Positions 53,397 through 61,641 of a DNA stretch of 64,000 bases are shown one piece after another. The DNA lies in assembly GCA_905215645.1 (NCBI GenBank), contig CAJMQS010000007.1, positions 1-64,000 on the forward strand, given 5' to 3'. The position numbers and the translations under genes were made by a program. The number at the start of each line of letters is the position of its first letter. Position 1 is the stretch's first letter. Below the pieces are notes generated by a model, which searched no databases, was not told the DNA's origin, and worked only from the letters and a program-made list of their open reading frames with translations. The DNA is from an uncultured bacterium (GTDB lineage Bacteria > Bacillota > Negativicutes > Acidaminococcales > Acidaminococcaceae).

Positions 53397-54638
53397 ATGG
53401 ATATACAAGAAACCCTGAAGCGGCAGCTGCCTTTGTACGCCCGGGTGCTGGTGAAAAAAGGGATCTGCCTCCAGAAGGACCAAATCCTGGTGATCAATGC
53501 CCCGGTGGAGGCCAGCTTCTTCGCCACCTTGCTTACGAAAGAGGCCTACCAGGCCGGTGCTTCCCAGGTGGTGTTCAACTGGTACTGCAATGGGACCACC
53601 CGGCTCCGGTACGAATATGAGACCCAAGACAAGTTCGAATCCGTTCCCCACTGGCGCAGCGAATTCAACCTATCCTACTACCGGAAGGGAGCGGCCTTCC
53701 TGAGCCTGATCTCCGCCGATCCCTATGCCATGAAGGACATCGACCGGAAAAAGATCATGGCCTGGCAAAAGGCGTTCCACCAGGCGGTGAAGGAGTATTC
53801 CGACGGGATGATGGCTTCCAAGACCAATTGGCTGGTAGCTGCCGTCCCCAGTACCGTTTGGGCCAGCCTGCTGTATCCGGATCTGCCGGAACAGGAAGGA
53901 AGGGACCGGCTGTGGATCCAGCTGTTGGATGCGGCCCGGTGCCTGGGAGAAGACCCCTTGGCCGACTGGGACCAGCACCTGGCAGAGCTGAAACAGCGCC
54001 GGGAATGGCTGACCGCCCAGCAGTTCACTGCCCTGGAATATGAAAACAGACTGGGCACCCATCTGACCGTGGGCCTGCCGGACCGTCACATCTGGCAGGG
54101 AGGCGCCGAAAGCACCGGCCGGGGCTTTTTGTTCAATGCCAACATCCCCACGGAAGAAGTCTATACCGCCCCCCAGGCAGACCGGGTGGACGGTGTGGTG
54201 TACAGTACCCGGCCGCTGGTATACAGCGGCAATCTCATCGAAAATTTCCGGCTGACCTTTAAAAACGGAAAAGTGGTAGAAGCCACTGCAGAAAAAGGCG
54301 AGGAGATCCTGAAAGACCTGTTGAAAATGGACGAAGGAGCCTGCCGGCTGGGAGAAGTGGCTCTCATTCCCTACCACTCCCCCATTTCCCTTATGGACAA
54401 AGTTTTCTACGAAACCCTCCTGGATGAAAACGCCTCCTGCCACCTGGCCCTGGGAGATGCCTATCCCACCTGTGTGGAAAAAGGGGCGGACATAAGCGAG
54501 GAAGAACAGAAAAAAGTCGGCCTCAACGATTCCATGATCCACGTGGACTTCATGGTGGGCAGCCCGGACCTTATCATCACCGGGATCCGAAAAGACGGTA
54601 CACGGGTGCCGGTGTTCGTGAACGGGGATTGGGCGTAA
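53397..54638 (+). CDS. M29-family aminopeptidase
   Basis: 413 residues, cytoplasmic. The N-terminal domain (about 1-210) and the C-terminal metal domain are typical of AmpS/AmpT/PepS. NIPTEEVYTAPQADRVDGVVYSTRPL carries the first metal-binding glutamates, and later acidic and His residues (ALGDAYPTC, NDSMIHVDFMVGSPDL) complete the two-metal site. It releases N-terminal amino acids from peptides, feeding amino-acid fermentation. AAAGGAGAG precedes the ATG. A single gene, convergent with the dioxygenase gene across repeat copy 3. Confidence 0.92.
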   Translation: MDIQETLKRQLPLYARVLVKKGICLQKDQILVINAPVEASFFATLLTKEAYQAGASQVVFNWYCNGTTRLRYEYETQDKFESVPHWRSEFNLSYYRKGAAFLSLISADPYAMKDIDRKKIMAWQKAFHQAVKEYSDGMMASKTNWLVAAVPSTVWASLLYPDLPEQEGRDRLWIQLLDAARCLGEDPLADWDQHLAELKQRREWLTAQQFTALEYENRLGTHLTVGLPDRHIWQGGAESTGRGFLFNANIPTEEVYTAPQADRVDGVVYSTRPLVYSGNLIENFRLTFKNGKVVEATAEKGEEILKDLLKMDEGACRLGEVALIPYHSPISLMDKVFYETLLDENASCHLALGDAYPTCVEKGADISEEEQKKVGLNDSMIHVDFMVGSPDLIITGIRKDGTRVPVFVNGDWA

Positions 54639-54668
54639 AAAAGGGGCTGCTGCATGGGCAGCAGCCCC
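54637..54668 (-). terminator. Terminator closing repeat copy 3
   Basis: An 11-pair perfect stem (GGGGCTGCTGC with GCAGCAGCCCC) with loop CCAT and six T on the minus strand. It can also form at the end of the plus-strand M29 transcript, without a T run. Confidence 0.75.
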
Positions 54669-54912
54669 TTAGTCGGAAGTCAGGAGTCTGAAGTCGGAAG
54701 CCTCAGGACAGGATCCGCCTGGCTGGACGGATCCTTTTGATTATGTAAAACCAGAATCGAAATCAATCTGAGCAATCATTTCGTCCAAAGGTTCTACATA
54801 TTCAAAAATTTGCATGCAAATTTAACATTCGGCTCCAGACTTCAGACTCCAGACTTGAGCCGCTACGCGGCTCTACAGCTAGGGGGTATTGCACGCAACG
54901 TGCAACACCCCC
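54643..54912 (-). repeat. Intergenic structured repeat, copy 3 (full length)
   Basis: Inverted relative to copies 1 and 2. On the minus strand the order is: GGGGGTGTTGCACG-type hairpin (54912-54882), GAGCCGC/GCGGCTC hairpin, left arm of AGTCTNN heptamers, AAATTTGC palindrome, GTAGAACC/GGTTTTAC stem, GGATCCGTC/GGCGGATCC stem, right arm, closing GGGGCTGCTGC hairpin with six T. The left and right arms can pair over 25 positions with about 22 matches. The 283-base gap holds no gene. Confidence 0.88.
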
Positions 54913-54921
54913 CCCTTCTTT

Positions 54922-55713
54922 TTACTCCTCCATCCCCCAGGCATACCCAGTCATGGCCATGGATCCCAGGTTGCAGACTTTGTTGAACACCTGGGCCCGG
55001 TCGGTGCCGGCGGCTCCCAGGCACACCAAGAGGGGCAGATAATGGTCCGGGGTAGGTACGGCGTATCCTGCATCCGGATGGGCTTCGAACCCGATTACCT
55101 TGGCCGTGTCTCCCTGGAGCACCGCTTCGGTGATATAATCGTTGAACCGGAGGGTGGCGGCAGAACCGCCTTCATTATCCCATTCCACTTCCCGGAGGTT
55201 ATGGACCACATTGCCGCTGCCCAGGATCAGGTATCCCTGTTCCCGGAGCGGTGCCAGCTTCTGGCCCAGTTCGAATTCTTCCTGATAGGAAATATCCCCG
55301 TCCACGGACAGTTGGACCACAGGGATGTCCGCCTTAGGGAACATATGCACCAGCACCGTCCAGGCCCCGTGGTCGATGCCCCAATCGTCATTGATAGCCA
55401 CAGCAGAGCCCAGCAGTCCTTCCACCTGCCGGGTCAGTTCCCGATCCCCTTTGGCAGGATACTTCACCTGGTACAGTTCCTTGGGGAATCCGTACATGTC
55501 ATAGACCTGCCGGGGTTCCGGGGCGCTCTGGACGAAGGTCCCGTGGGTGTACCAGTGGGCGGACACCATAAGGATGGCCTTGGGTTTGCCGAACTGCTTT
55601 TCCACGTCCCGGCCGATCCGGTCCATCCCTTCCGTGATCTCATTGTGTTCCAGGGCAATCATGGGGCTGCCATGGCCGGAAAACACCACCGGCATGATTT
55701 TCTGTTCTTCCAT
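54922..55713 (-). CDS. Extradiol ring-cleavage dioxygenase (YgiD/LigB-like)
   Basis: 263 residues. MPVVFSGHGSPM (His14), SAHWYTHG, DDWGIDHGAWTVLVHMFP and the C-terminal TPDHYLPLL contain the metal-binding histidines of class III extradiol dioxygenases such as YgiD (4,5-DOPA dioxygenase). Such enzymes need oxygen, which is odd for an obligate anaerobe, so a different reaction or micro-oxic use is possible. AAAGGAGAG precedes the ATG. It lies 13 bases after the esterase gene and probably shares its operon. Confidence 0.88.
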   Translation of the reverse strand: MEEQKIMPVVFSGHGSPMIALEHNEITEGMDRIGRDVEKQFGKPKAILMVSAHWYTHGTFVQSAPEPRQVYDMYGFPKELYQVKYPAKGDRELTRQVEGLLGSAVAINDDWGIDHGAWTVLVHMFPKADIPVVQLSVDGDISYQEEFELGQKLAPLREQGYLILGSGNVVHNLREVEWDNEGGSAATLRFNDYITEAVLQGDTAKVIGFEAHPDAGYAVPTPDHYLPLLVCLGAAGTDRAQVFNKVCNLGSMAMTGYAWGMEE

Positions 55714-55726
55714 GGTTTCTCTCCTT

Positions 55727-56710
55727 TTATTTCAGATATTTGTCAAAGAAATCTCCAATCACCTGGAGGACATTGTCCTGGACCCAGTACACGCCCCCAT
55801 GGGCAGCCCCAGGGATCTCGTACCGTTCCGCCGGCACTCCCTTGGCCTTCAGGGCCTGGTACAGCAGGTCCGTCTGGCCCGGTGATACCACTTTGTCCGC
55901 CGTCCCGTGCATCAGCAGCATGGGGGCGCTGTTTTTCCCGATATAGGCAATGGGGTTGGCTGCTTCCGTGGCTTTGGGATCGGCACTGACCCCGCCGTCT
56001 TTCCCGCCGAACACCGGACTCCCGTTGATCCACAGAGCTTCCGTAGCTCCGGCAGACTGGTGGAGCTTCTGGTTTTCCGGGCTGTAGTCCATGCCCACCC
56101 GGCTCAGATCCGACAGACCGTACAGATCCACGGCACAGTTCACCTGACTGGATTCCTGGAGGTTTTCCCCCTTGTCAAAGGTTTTGGTGCCGCTGGTGGT
56201 CCCTGCAAAAGCGGACAGATAGCCTCCGGCACTGCCCCCCACGATACCGATTCGGTTTTTGTCGATGTTCCATTTATCCGCATGGGCGCGGAGATACCGG
56301 ATGGAAGCCTTCACATCTTCCAGAGGTTCCGGGAACCGAGCGGTAGGAGCCACCCGGTAGGTGATGCTAGCCACCACATAGCCTTTTTCCGCCAGGTAGT
56401 TCCGCAGCTGGACCCCGTTGTCCCGATTGGCGTTGATGAATCCGCCCCCGGTCACATAGACGATGGCGGGCATCTTTTCTTTTTTCTGGGGCTGGAGCAG
56501 ATCCATGGCCATGGGTACATTGGGATAGCCCCGGGTGGGCACCTGTTCATAGACCACACCAGAAATCTGCTTCACTTCCGTTTTCACCGGAGTCACCTCC
56601 AGGGTCTTGCTGGCGTAATGCTCCGCCGCCTCCGCTCCGGGAACCCCCGTCATACCCAATAGCAAAAGGCTGGACAGCACCAGCCGGCTCCATTTCCGAT
56701 GTATTTCCAT
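55727..56710 (-). CDS. Secreted alpha/beta-hydrolase (BD-FAE/esterase-like)
   Basis: About 327 residues, starting MEIHRKWSRLVLSSLLLLGMTGVPGAEAAEH, a signal peptide. AAGGAGGAG lies upstream, which decides the start. VYVTGGGFINANRDN is the oxyanion-hole region (HGGG replaced by TGGG), IGIVGGSAGGYLSAFAG the nucleophile elbow, HGTADKVVSPGQ the acid region and GAAHGGVYW the catalytic histidine. It is close to BD-FAE bifunctional feruloyl/acetylxylan esterases and other carboxylesterases. It diverges from a PadR gene; the 16-base palindrome in between is a PadR-type site. Confidence 0.88.
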   Translation of the reverse strand: MEIHRKWSRLVLSSLLLLGMTGVPGAEAAEHYASKTLEVTPVKTEVKQISGVVYEQVPTRGYPNVPMAMDLLQPQKKEKMPAIVYVTGGGFINANRDNGVQLRNYLAEKGYVVASITYRVAPTARFPEPLEDVKASIRYLRAHADKWNIDKNRIGIVGGSAGGYLSAFAGTTSGTKTFDKGENLQESSQVNCAVDLYGLSDLSRVGMDYSPENQKLHQSAGATEALWINGSPVFGGKDGGVSADPKATEAANPIAYIGKNSAPMLLMHGTADKVVSPGQTDLLYQALKAKGVPAERYEIPGAAHGGVYWVQDNVLQVIGDFFDKYLK

Positions 56711-56765
56711 AACAACTCCTCCTTCTTTTTTAGGAAGTCTTTCCTCTGCTCCAGGCAAAAGAAAG

Positions 56766-56781
56766 ATGTAAATATTTACAT
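56766..56781. promoter_or_regulatory. PadR-type operator
   Basis: A perfect 16-base palindrome ATGTAAATATTTACAT fits the ATGT-N8-ACAT consensus of PadR operators. It lies between the esterase and padR genes and could control both. Confidence 0.75.
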
Positions 56782-56808
56782 ATATTTATTGTCACGAGTG
56801 TATCACGT

Positions 56809-56838
56809 TTGCCGATTCACTGTCAATATTGCTATAAT
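56809..56838 (+). promoter_or_regulatory. padR promoter
   Basis: TTGCCG (56809-56814), an 18-base spacer and a perfect TATAAT (56833-56838). The padR ATG follows 24 bases later. Confidence 0.7.
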
Positions 56839-56862
56839 ACAAGCAACGAAAGGAGCGGTTCC

Positions 56863-57402
56863 ATGGCAAAAGAAAAAATACTCCAATACGTTCTGCTGGG
56901 CCTTTTGGCCAAACAGGACCTGACTGGCTACGATATCAAGAAGCTCTTTGCCCAGGAAGTGGGAGATTTCTGGTGCGCCCGGCACAGCCAAGTGTATCCG
57001 GAACTCCGGAATCTGGAAGAAAGCGGGCAGATCACTTCCTATACCGGCACAGTGGGTACAAGGCTCCAGAAAAAATACTACCGCCTGGCACCTGCGGGCC
57101 GCAAGCGGCTCCGGGACTGGCTGGGCCATCCTCTGGGAGATATGATGCCCACCCGGGACGAATTTACCATGAAATTGTACTTGATCCGCAGCCGGAAGGA
57201 TTCCCAGCTCCGGCAGCTTTTCCAGGAGGACATCCAACGCCACGAAGAACACCTGGCCCACTTACGGCTCCGCTGGCAGCTGCTGTTTCCCACCCGAGAC
57301 GCTCAGGAAAAAGACTATGGCCATGCCCTGATCCTCCAGGAAGCCATCCAGCGGGAAACTCGGAAACTGGAATGGGAAAAGAAGCAATTGGCGGAGATTT
57401 AA
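56863..57402 (+). CDS. PadR-family transcriptional regulator
   Basis: About 179 residues. The N-terminal winged helix (ILQYVLLGLLAKQDLTGYDIKKLF...SQVYPELRNLEESGQITSY...KKYYRLAPAGRKRLRDWL) is a textbook PadR domain. A C-terminal helical dimerisation region (Vir-type, about 95-179) completes subfamily 1. The start at 56863 is preceded by AAAGGAG. PadR proteins often repress phenolic-acid detoxification or efflux genes until an inducer binds. The divergent esterase-dioxygenase pair is its likely target. Confidence 0.93.
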   Translation: MAKEKILQYVLLGLLAKQDLTGYDIKKLFAQEVGDFWCARHSQVYPELRNLEESGQITSYTGTVGTRLQKKYYRLAPAGRKRLRDWLGHPLGDMMPTRDEFTMKLYLIRSRKDSQLRQLFQEDIQRHEEHLAHLRLRWQLLFPTRDAQEKDYGHALILQEAIQRETRKLEWEKKQLAEI

Positions 57403-57483
57403 CAATTTGTAAATTTTTTGGGTAAACGGTTGAATACCCCGGATTTTCGCGTTAAAATATTGACTCGGTAGTCAAAGTGTATA

Positions 57484-57747
57484 GGGGGCTGTTGCAGGAG
57501 CAATAGCCCCAGTCGGAAGTCTGGAGTCAGGAGTCTGAAGCCCTGGGATAGAATCCGTCTGACGAGACGGATTTTTTTGATTGTGTAAAGCCAATATCGA
57601 AAAGGTCACAAAAGCCTTTTCCGTCCAAAGGTTGTACATCTTCAAAAAATTTGCCTGCAAATTTATCCAGCGGCTTCTGACTTCAGACTTCTGACTTGGG
57701 CCGCTGAGCGGCTCAACAGCTGAGGGGTGCTGCCAAGCAGCACCCCT
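57484..57747 (-). repeat. Intergenic structured repeat, copy 4 (diverged)
   Basis: This fills most of the 363-base gap between padR and the M23 gene, inverted relative to copy 2. Several stems differ in sequence but keep pairing: the inner stem of the second hairpin is GAAAAGG/CCTTTTC instead of GAAAT/ATTTC, and the third is AATCCGTCT/AGACGGATT instead of GGATCCGTC/GACGGATCC. The outer GTACAACC/GGCTTTAC stem has two mismatches. End hairpins are AGGGGTGCTGC/GCAGCACCCCT and GGGGCTATTGC/GCAACAGCCCC. The remaining bases 57403-57483 contain only a short TTGACT/AGTCAA repeat. Confidence 0.82.
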
Positions 57748-57765
57748 CTTTGGTAAGGAGTAAGT

Positions 57766-58722
57766 ATGGAAAAGAAAGAACTGACGGAGAAACTCAAAGG
57801 ACTGAAGGGGCTCTTGCCTTCTGGACACCTGGTGGGAGCCGGCTTCTCTTTCCAATGGAAGGATGCGGATGGCCAGATCCAGGAGTTCCACGCCGGTCCC
57901 AAGCTGCTGATCGGCTTTGGCAGTGCTTTCCTGGCCAGCCTCATGGGCTTGGCCGTCTGTGCCGGGCTGCTGTTCAAGGCCTGGGATGAACAGACGGAAC
58001 TGGCCAATTACCGGGCGGACTACGGAGTCTATACGGAACGGCTGGCCAAGCTCATGGATGACAACGAAAAACTCCAGCGGGAACTTGCCCAAGTGGTCCA
58101 GGTGGAAAATGCTGTACGGCAAAAGTTGGCTAAGGACGGTGTTAAAATCGGGGAACAGACCGTGGACCAAAAATCCAAGGAACTGGACAAAGGAGGCCAG
58201 GGAGGCTCCACCACCGCGGACCAGTTGACCGTCCTGGAAGTCCAGGATGAGATCAACTGGAAGAAGCTGGCCTACAAGAAGGAAAACCTCACCAACATGC
58301 TGCTGGCCCTTTCCGATACCGGAGACGGCACCTACGGCTGGCCGGTAAGCGGCGGAGAAATCAGTTCCTTCTTCGGGCTCCGGGCGGATCCTTTCGGAGG
58401 AGGCAGTGATTACCATCCTGGCATAGACATCGCCGTAGATTATGGGACTCCCATCAAAGCGTCTGCCGCCGGGACTGTAGAAGACGCCCAATGGAACGGA
58501 GGCTATGGCCGGTTTGTCAGCATCAATCATGGAAATGGTCTCACCACCTGCTACGGCCATATGAGCGCCATCGCCGTCCAGCCGGGCCAGACCGTCCGCC
58601 GGGGAGATGTGATCGGCTACGCCGGCAGCAGCGGCTACAGCACCGGTCCTCATGTGCATTTCGAAGTGCGTCAGAACGGAAGCCCGGTGAATCCGCTGAA
58701 TTTTGCAAGACCAGTGGGATAA
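57766..58722 (+). CDS. M23-family metallopeptidase, membrane-anchored
   Basis: 318 residues. A cytoplasmic N-terminus, one transmembrane segment (about 47-70), a coiled-coil stretch (about 75-120) and a C-terminal LytM domain (about 200-310). HPGIDIA (His about 216, Asp about 220) and HVHFEV (about 297-302) carry the zinc ligands, so it is probably an active peptidoglycan endopeptidase. TAAGGAG precedes the ATG. A single gene ending in a strong bidirectional terminator. Confidence 0.93.
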   Translation: MEKKELTEKLKGLKGLLPSGHLVGAGFSFQWKDADGQIQEFHAGPKLLIGFGSAFLASLMGLAVCAGLLFKAWDEQTELANYRADYGVYTERLAKLMDDNEKLQRELAQVVQVENAVRQKLAKDGVKIGEQTVDQKSKELDKGGQGGSTTADQLTVLEVQDEINWKKLAYKKENLTNMLLALSDTGDGTYGWPVSGGEISSFFGLRADPFGGGSDYHPGIDIAVDYGTPIKASAAGTVEDAQWNGGYGRFVSINHGNGLTTCYGHMSAIAVQPGQTVRRGDVIGYAGSSGYSTGPHVHFEVRQNGSPVNPLNFARPVG

Positions 58723-58768
58723 AAAAAGCTGTGAAAAAATGATTTCTCATTTTTTCACAGCTTTTTTT
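58721..58768. terminator. Bidirectional terminator between M23 and flippase genes
   Basis: A 22-position perfect inverted repeat (58721-58742 with 58747-58768) has loop TTTC and A/T runs on both ends. It serves both convergent genes. Confidence 0.88.
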
Positions 58769-60377
58769 ACAACAATTTCAACTTCTTCCCCAGCGCCACC
58801 ATTCTCCTTCCCAGGAAGGGGATCTGGTTCAGCTCTTCTTCCGGCATGGTCTTCAGCACCAGCAGCAGGATCCCGTAAACAGGTACGGCCACCGCCATAC
58901 CTCCCAGGATGCTCCAGGCACCCCAATTGGGCACCAGAGCCAGGAAACCCTGGACCGCAGCTCCCATGGCCACCGCCGCTAAAGCGGTCTTCCCCAGCTG
59001 TTTCAGCTCCAAGGAGAAGCCTGTATATTTTTTAATGAAGAAAAGGTTCAGGATGGCAGCGATCCCGATATCTGCCACGGTAGCCCAGGAGGACCCCACG
59101 ATGCCCAGGGTGGGAGTCAGGTTCCAGTTCAGGAATACCTTGGAGGCTGCCGCAATGATCATATTGATCACTGGGATCTTGGTCTTGCCCAGCCCCTGGA
59201 GGATGCCGGTACTTACCTGATGGAGCCCTAGGAGGAAAATGGCCCAGCTCATGGTCTCAATGGAAGGCCCTGCCTTGGGGGCGTTATAGATTAGGGCAGC
59301 TACCCGGCCCCCCAACACATGGAGGCCGATGCTGCAGGGGATGGTGATCACCGCCGCCACGGAAAAAGCCGTGGCCACTTTTTCCCGGATCCCTTCCGTA
59401 TCTTCCAGCACCCGGGATTCACTGATGGCCGGCACCAGACTGATGGAAAGGGCCGCCGTCAGGATGGTGGACATATTGATGAGAGGCACCGCCATACCGG
59501 TGAGATATCCGAACAGGGTGGTGGCTTCGGACATGGACCAGCCCCCCACCATGAGCCGCCGAGGTACGATCATCATATCCAGATTGGAAACGATAGGCAG
59601 CATCAGGCTGGACATGGATACGGGCAGGGCCAAGGCGATGAGCCGACGGATGATCTTCCCGGCCGGCTCCTGTTCTTCTGCCACAGCCTGTTCCCCTTTG
59701 GGGAAAAATTTATGCTTCAGACGGAAATAGAACACCTGGAGGAGCAGCAGGCCGCAAAGCGCTCCGGCCCCTGCCCCCATGCTGGCCCCGGCCGCCGCAT
59801 AAGTCAATCCGTAGGGCATCAGCAGATAGGAAAAGGCAATCATGGTGACCACTCGCACCAGCTGTTCCGTGATTTCTGAACAGGCGGTGGGCGTCATGAT
59901 CTGCCAGCCCTGGAAGTATCCCCGGAAGCTGGACAGGAAGGTTACGAAAAACACTGCCGGAGCCAGGGCGATGATGGAATAATAAGCCCGGGGATCTGGG
60001 ATGATCCCGGAAGTGACCAGCCATTTGGCCATCACCAAAAGACATAGGGAAAAGAACAGCCCGGTGCAGAACAGCATCCGCAGGGAGACCCGGAACACCC
60101 GCTGGGCTCCGGTATAGTCTTCCTTGGCCACCTTTTCCGCTGTAATGATGGAAATGGCCACCGGGATTCCAGCGGAAGAAACGGTGATGGCCATGAGATA
60201 GATGGGAAACCCCATCTGGTACAGGCCGATGCCCTCTCCGCCCATGACCCGGGAGAGGATGACCCAGTTCAGGGCCCCGATGACCTTCACCACGATACTG
60301 GAAATGGTCAGGATCAGGGTCCCTTTCAGGAATTTTTTGGTTTTGCTGTTTGCGGGAGTTTGTCCTTGCTGCTCCAT
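58767..60377 (-). CDS. SpoVB/MurJ-like polysaccharide flippase (MOP superfamily)
   Basis: About 536 residues with some fourteen membrane segments. KFLKGTLILTISSIVVKVIGALNWVILSRVMGGEGIGLYQMGFPIY at the N-terminus and FRGYFQGWQIMTPTACSEITEQLVRV are hallmarks of the SpoVB/YtgP polysaccharide-biosynthesis family. It probably flips lipid-linked cell-wall or surface-glycan precursors. The start at 60377 has AAAGGA eight bases upstream; an ATG three codons earlier has its ribosome site too close. A single gene. Confidence 0.9.
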   Translation of the reverse strand: MEQQGQTPANSKTKKFLKGTLILTISSIVVKVIGALNWVILSRVMGGEGIGLYQMGFPIYLMAITVSSAGIPVAISIITAEKVAKEDYTGAQRVFRVSLRMLFCTGLFFSLCLLVMAKWLVTSGIIPDPRAYYSIIALAPAVFFVTFLSSFRGYFQGWQIMTPTACSEITEQLVRVVTMIAFSYLLMPYGLTYAAAGASMGAGAGALCGLLLLQVFYFRLKHKFFPKGEQAVAEEQEPAGKIIRRLIALALPVSMSSLMLPIVSNLDMMIVPRRLMVGGWSMSEATTLFGYLTGMAVPLINMSTILTAALSISLVPAISESRVLEDTEGIREKVATAFSVAAVITIPCSIGLHVLGGRVAALIYNAPKAGPSIETMSWAIFLLGLHQVSTGILQGLGKTKIPVINMIIAAASKVFLNWNLTPTLGIVGSSWATVADIGIAAILNLFFIKKYTGFSLELKQLGKTALAAVAMGAAVQGFLALVPNWGAWSILGGMAVAVPVYGILLLVLKTMPEEELNQIPFLGRRMVALGKKLKLL

Positions 60378-60505
60378 GCTATCCATCCTTTATGCCGCCA
60401 GCGGGAAGGACGGTCCATGTACCCTTCCTCCCCGACTGCGTTTTTTCACTGTAATTGTATTATTTTATCATATTTTGGCACCTTCTGCGCATTTCTCCCT
60501 CAGGC

Positions 60506-61354
60506 TCAGGGAAATAAATGGGCACCATCCAGCTGGTACACATCTTCCCGTCCCTGGTCTCCAGGGCTGTAGCGGATCTTGACGAACACATCCGGCCGTG
60601 CTCCCGGATGCAGCCACACCCCAAAGGAAGCAAGGGTCTGGGGCCCGTCCGGCCGGCTGCCCAGCCGCCAGATGCTGTTGTCCGGACCTTCCGTCTTATC
60701 CTGGCTGAAGCGGATCAAATCTTCCAATATATAGGGGCTCTGCTGGCTTTCCAGCAGTTCTTCGATCCGCCGGTACCGATGCCGGGCCGAAACGGCCTTT
60801 TTCAGATTCAGCCGCTGGAATTCCGGACTCAGGTAAAAATTGGTGTGAGACAGGGTCCCATTGCTGACCCGGCGGACGGCCACCTGATCATGATCCCCCA
60901 CCTCCACCCAGGCCAATTCAGAAGCATCCGCCAGCAGCAGGAACTTGGGCCCTCCCAGATCCGTACCGCTGGCCAGAGCCTCTTCTACCGTGGCACAGCT
61001 GCCCAGGAGCTTTTTCAGGGCTCCCTTGCTCCCTGCCCCCATGGCCAGCCGCTCTTTCCGGGGAATACTGCTGGCAGAAGCCGAAAACACCGCCAGTCCT
61101 GCTTCATTCACTCCGCCCTTGAGAGCCATCCGGTCTTCCGTTCCCCCATAGATTCCGTAATACCGATAAAGAGGTCCCTGGGCCATCCGCATTTCCTGGT
61201 ATTCCGGCCGCCAGTCCCGATTCTTTACAATCAGGCTTCCCCCTCCCTGGACCCGGCTTCCCTGAGCTCCGAACAGCGTACAGCCCCAAGCGGCAGCAGC
61301 CGGAAGCCAAGCAGCCAGGCAGACTGAGAGGATCCTTTTGCTGAACAAATGCAT
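60506..61354 (-). CDS. Secreted C45/choloylglycine-like Ntn hydrolase
   Basis: About 282 residues. The start MHLFSKRILSVCLAAWLPAAAAWG has GGGAG upstream and forms a signal peptide ending just before Cys25. WGCTLFGAQG...GGGSLIVKNRDWRPE matches the N-terminal nucleophile (Cys) and the NRD motif of C45/acyl-coenzyme A:6-aminopenicillanic acid acyltransferase-like and linear-amide hydrolases. GGVNEAGLAVFSASAS and the asparagine in LSHTNFYLSP also fit. It probably cleaves an amide outside the cytoplasm. The substrate is unknown. Confidence 0.8.
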   Translation of the reverse strand: MHLFSKRILSVCLAAWLPAAAAWGCTLFGAQGSRVQGGGSLIVKNRDWRPEYQEMRMAQGPLYRYYGIYGGTEDRMALKGGVNEAGLAVFSASASSIPRKERLAMGAGSKGALKKLLGSCATVEEALASGTDLGGPKFLLLADASELAWVEVGDHDQVAVRRVSNGTLSHTNFYLSPEFQRLNLKKAVSARHRYRRIEELLESQQSPYILEDLIRFSQDKTEGPDNSIWRLGSRPDGPQTLASFGVWLHPGARPDVFVKIRYSPGDQGREDVYQLDGAHLFP

Positions 61355-61641
61355 CTTGCTCCCTTCCCTCCCTGTTTTCTTCTGCCATTGTACCACAGCG
61401 TCCCTGGACTGCCTACTGGAATACCCGATACCGATGGCCATACCTTTCAGCCACTGTTAAAACAAGTGTACTGGAACAGGCGTCTTTCTGCCTTCCTGCA
61501 GTGAATTACAGCCATTCGGCCTCTTTGCAGGCAAAGCCCTGGACCCGCATGAGACGCACTTCTACAGTTGTTTATATACTTCCATCTGGTATTTCTTGGG
61601 CAATGTGCTATAATTAAATACACTTTAAGATGAGGTGCATT
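61355..61641 (+). promoter_or_regulatory. Intergenic region with promoter of the activase gene
   Basis: This gap of 287 bases holds no gene I can see. An extended -10 TGC-TATAAT (61606-61614) lies 27 bases before the activase ATG; the -35 region is weak. The short leader carries GAGGTG as ribosome site. Confidence 0.6.
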
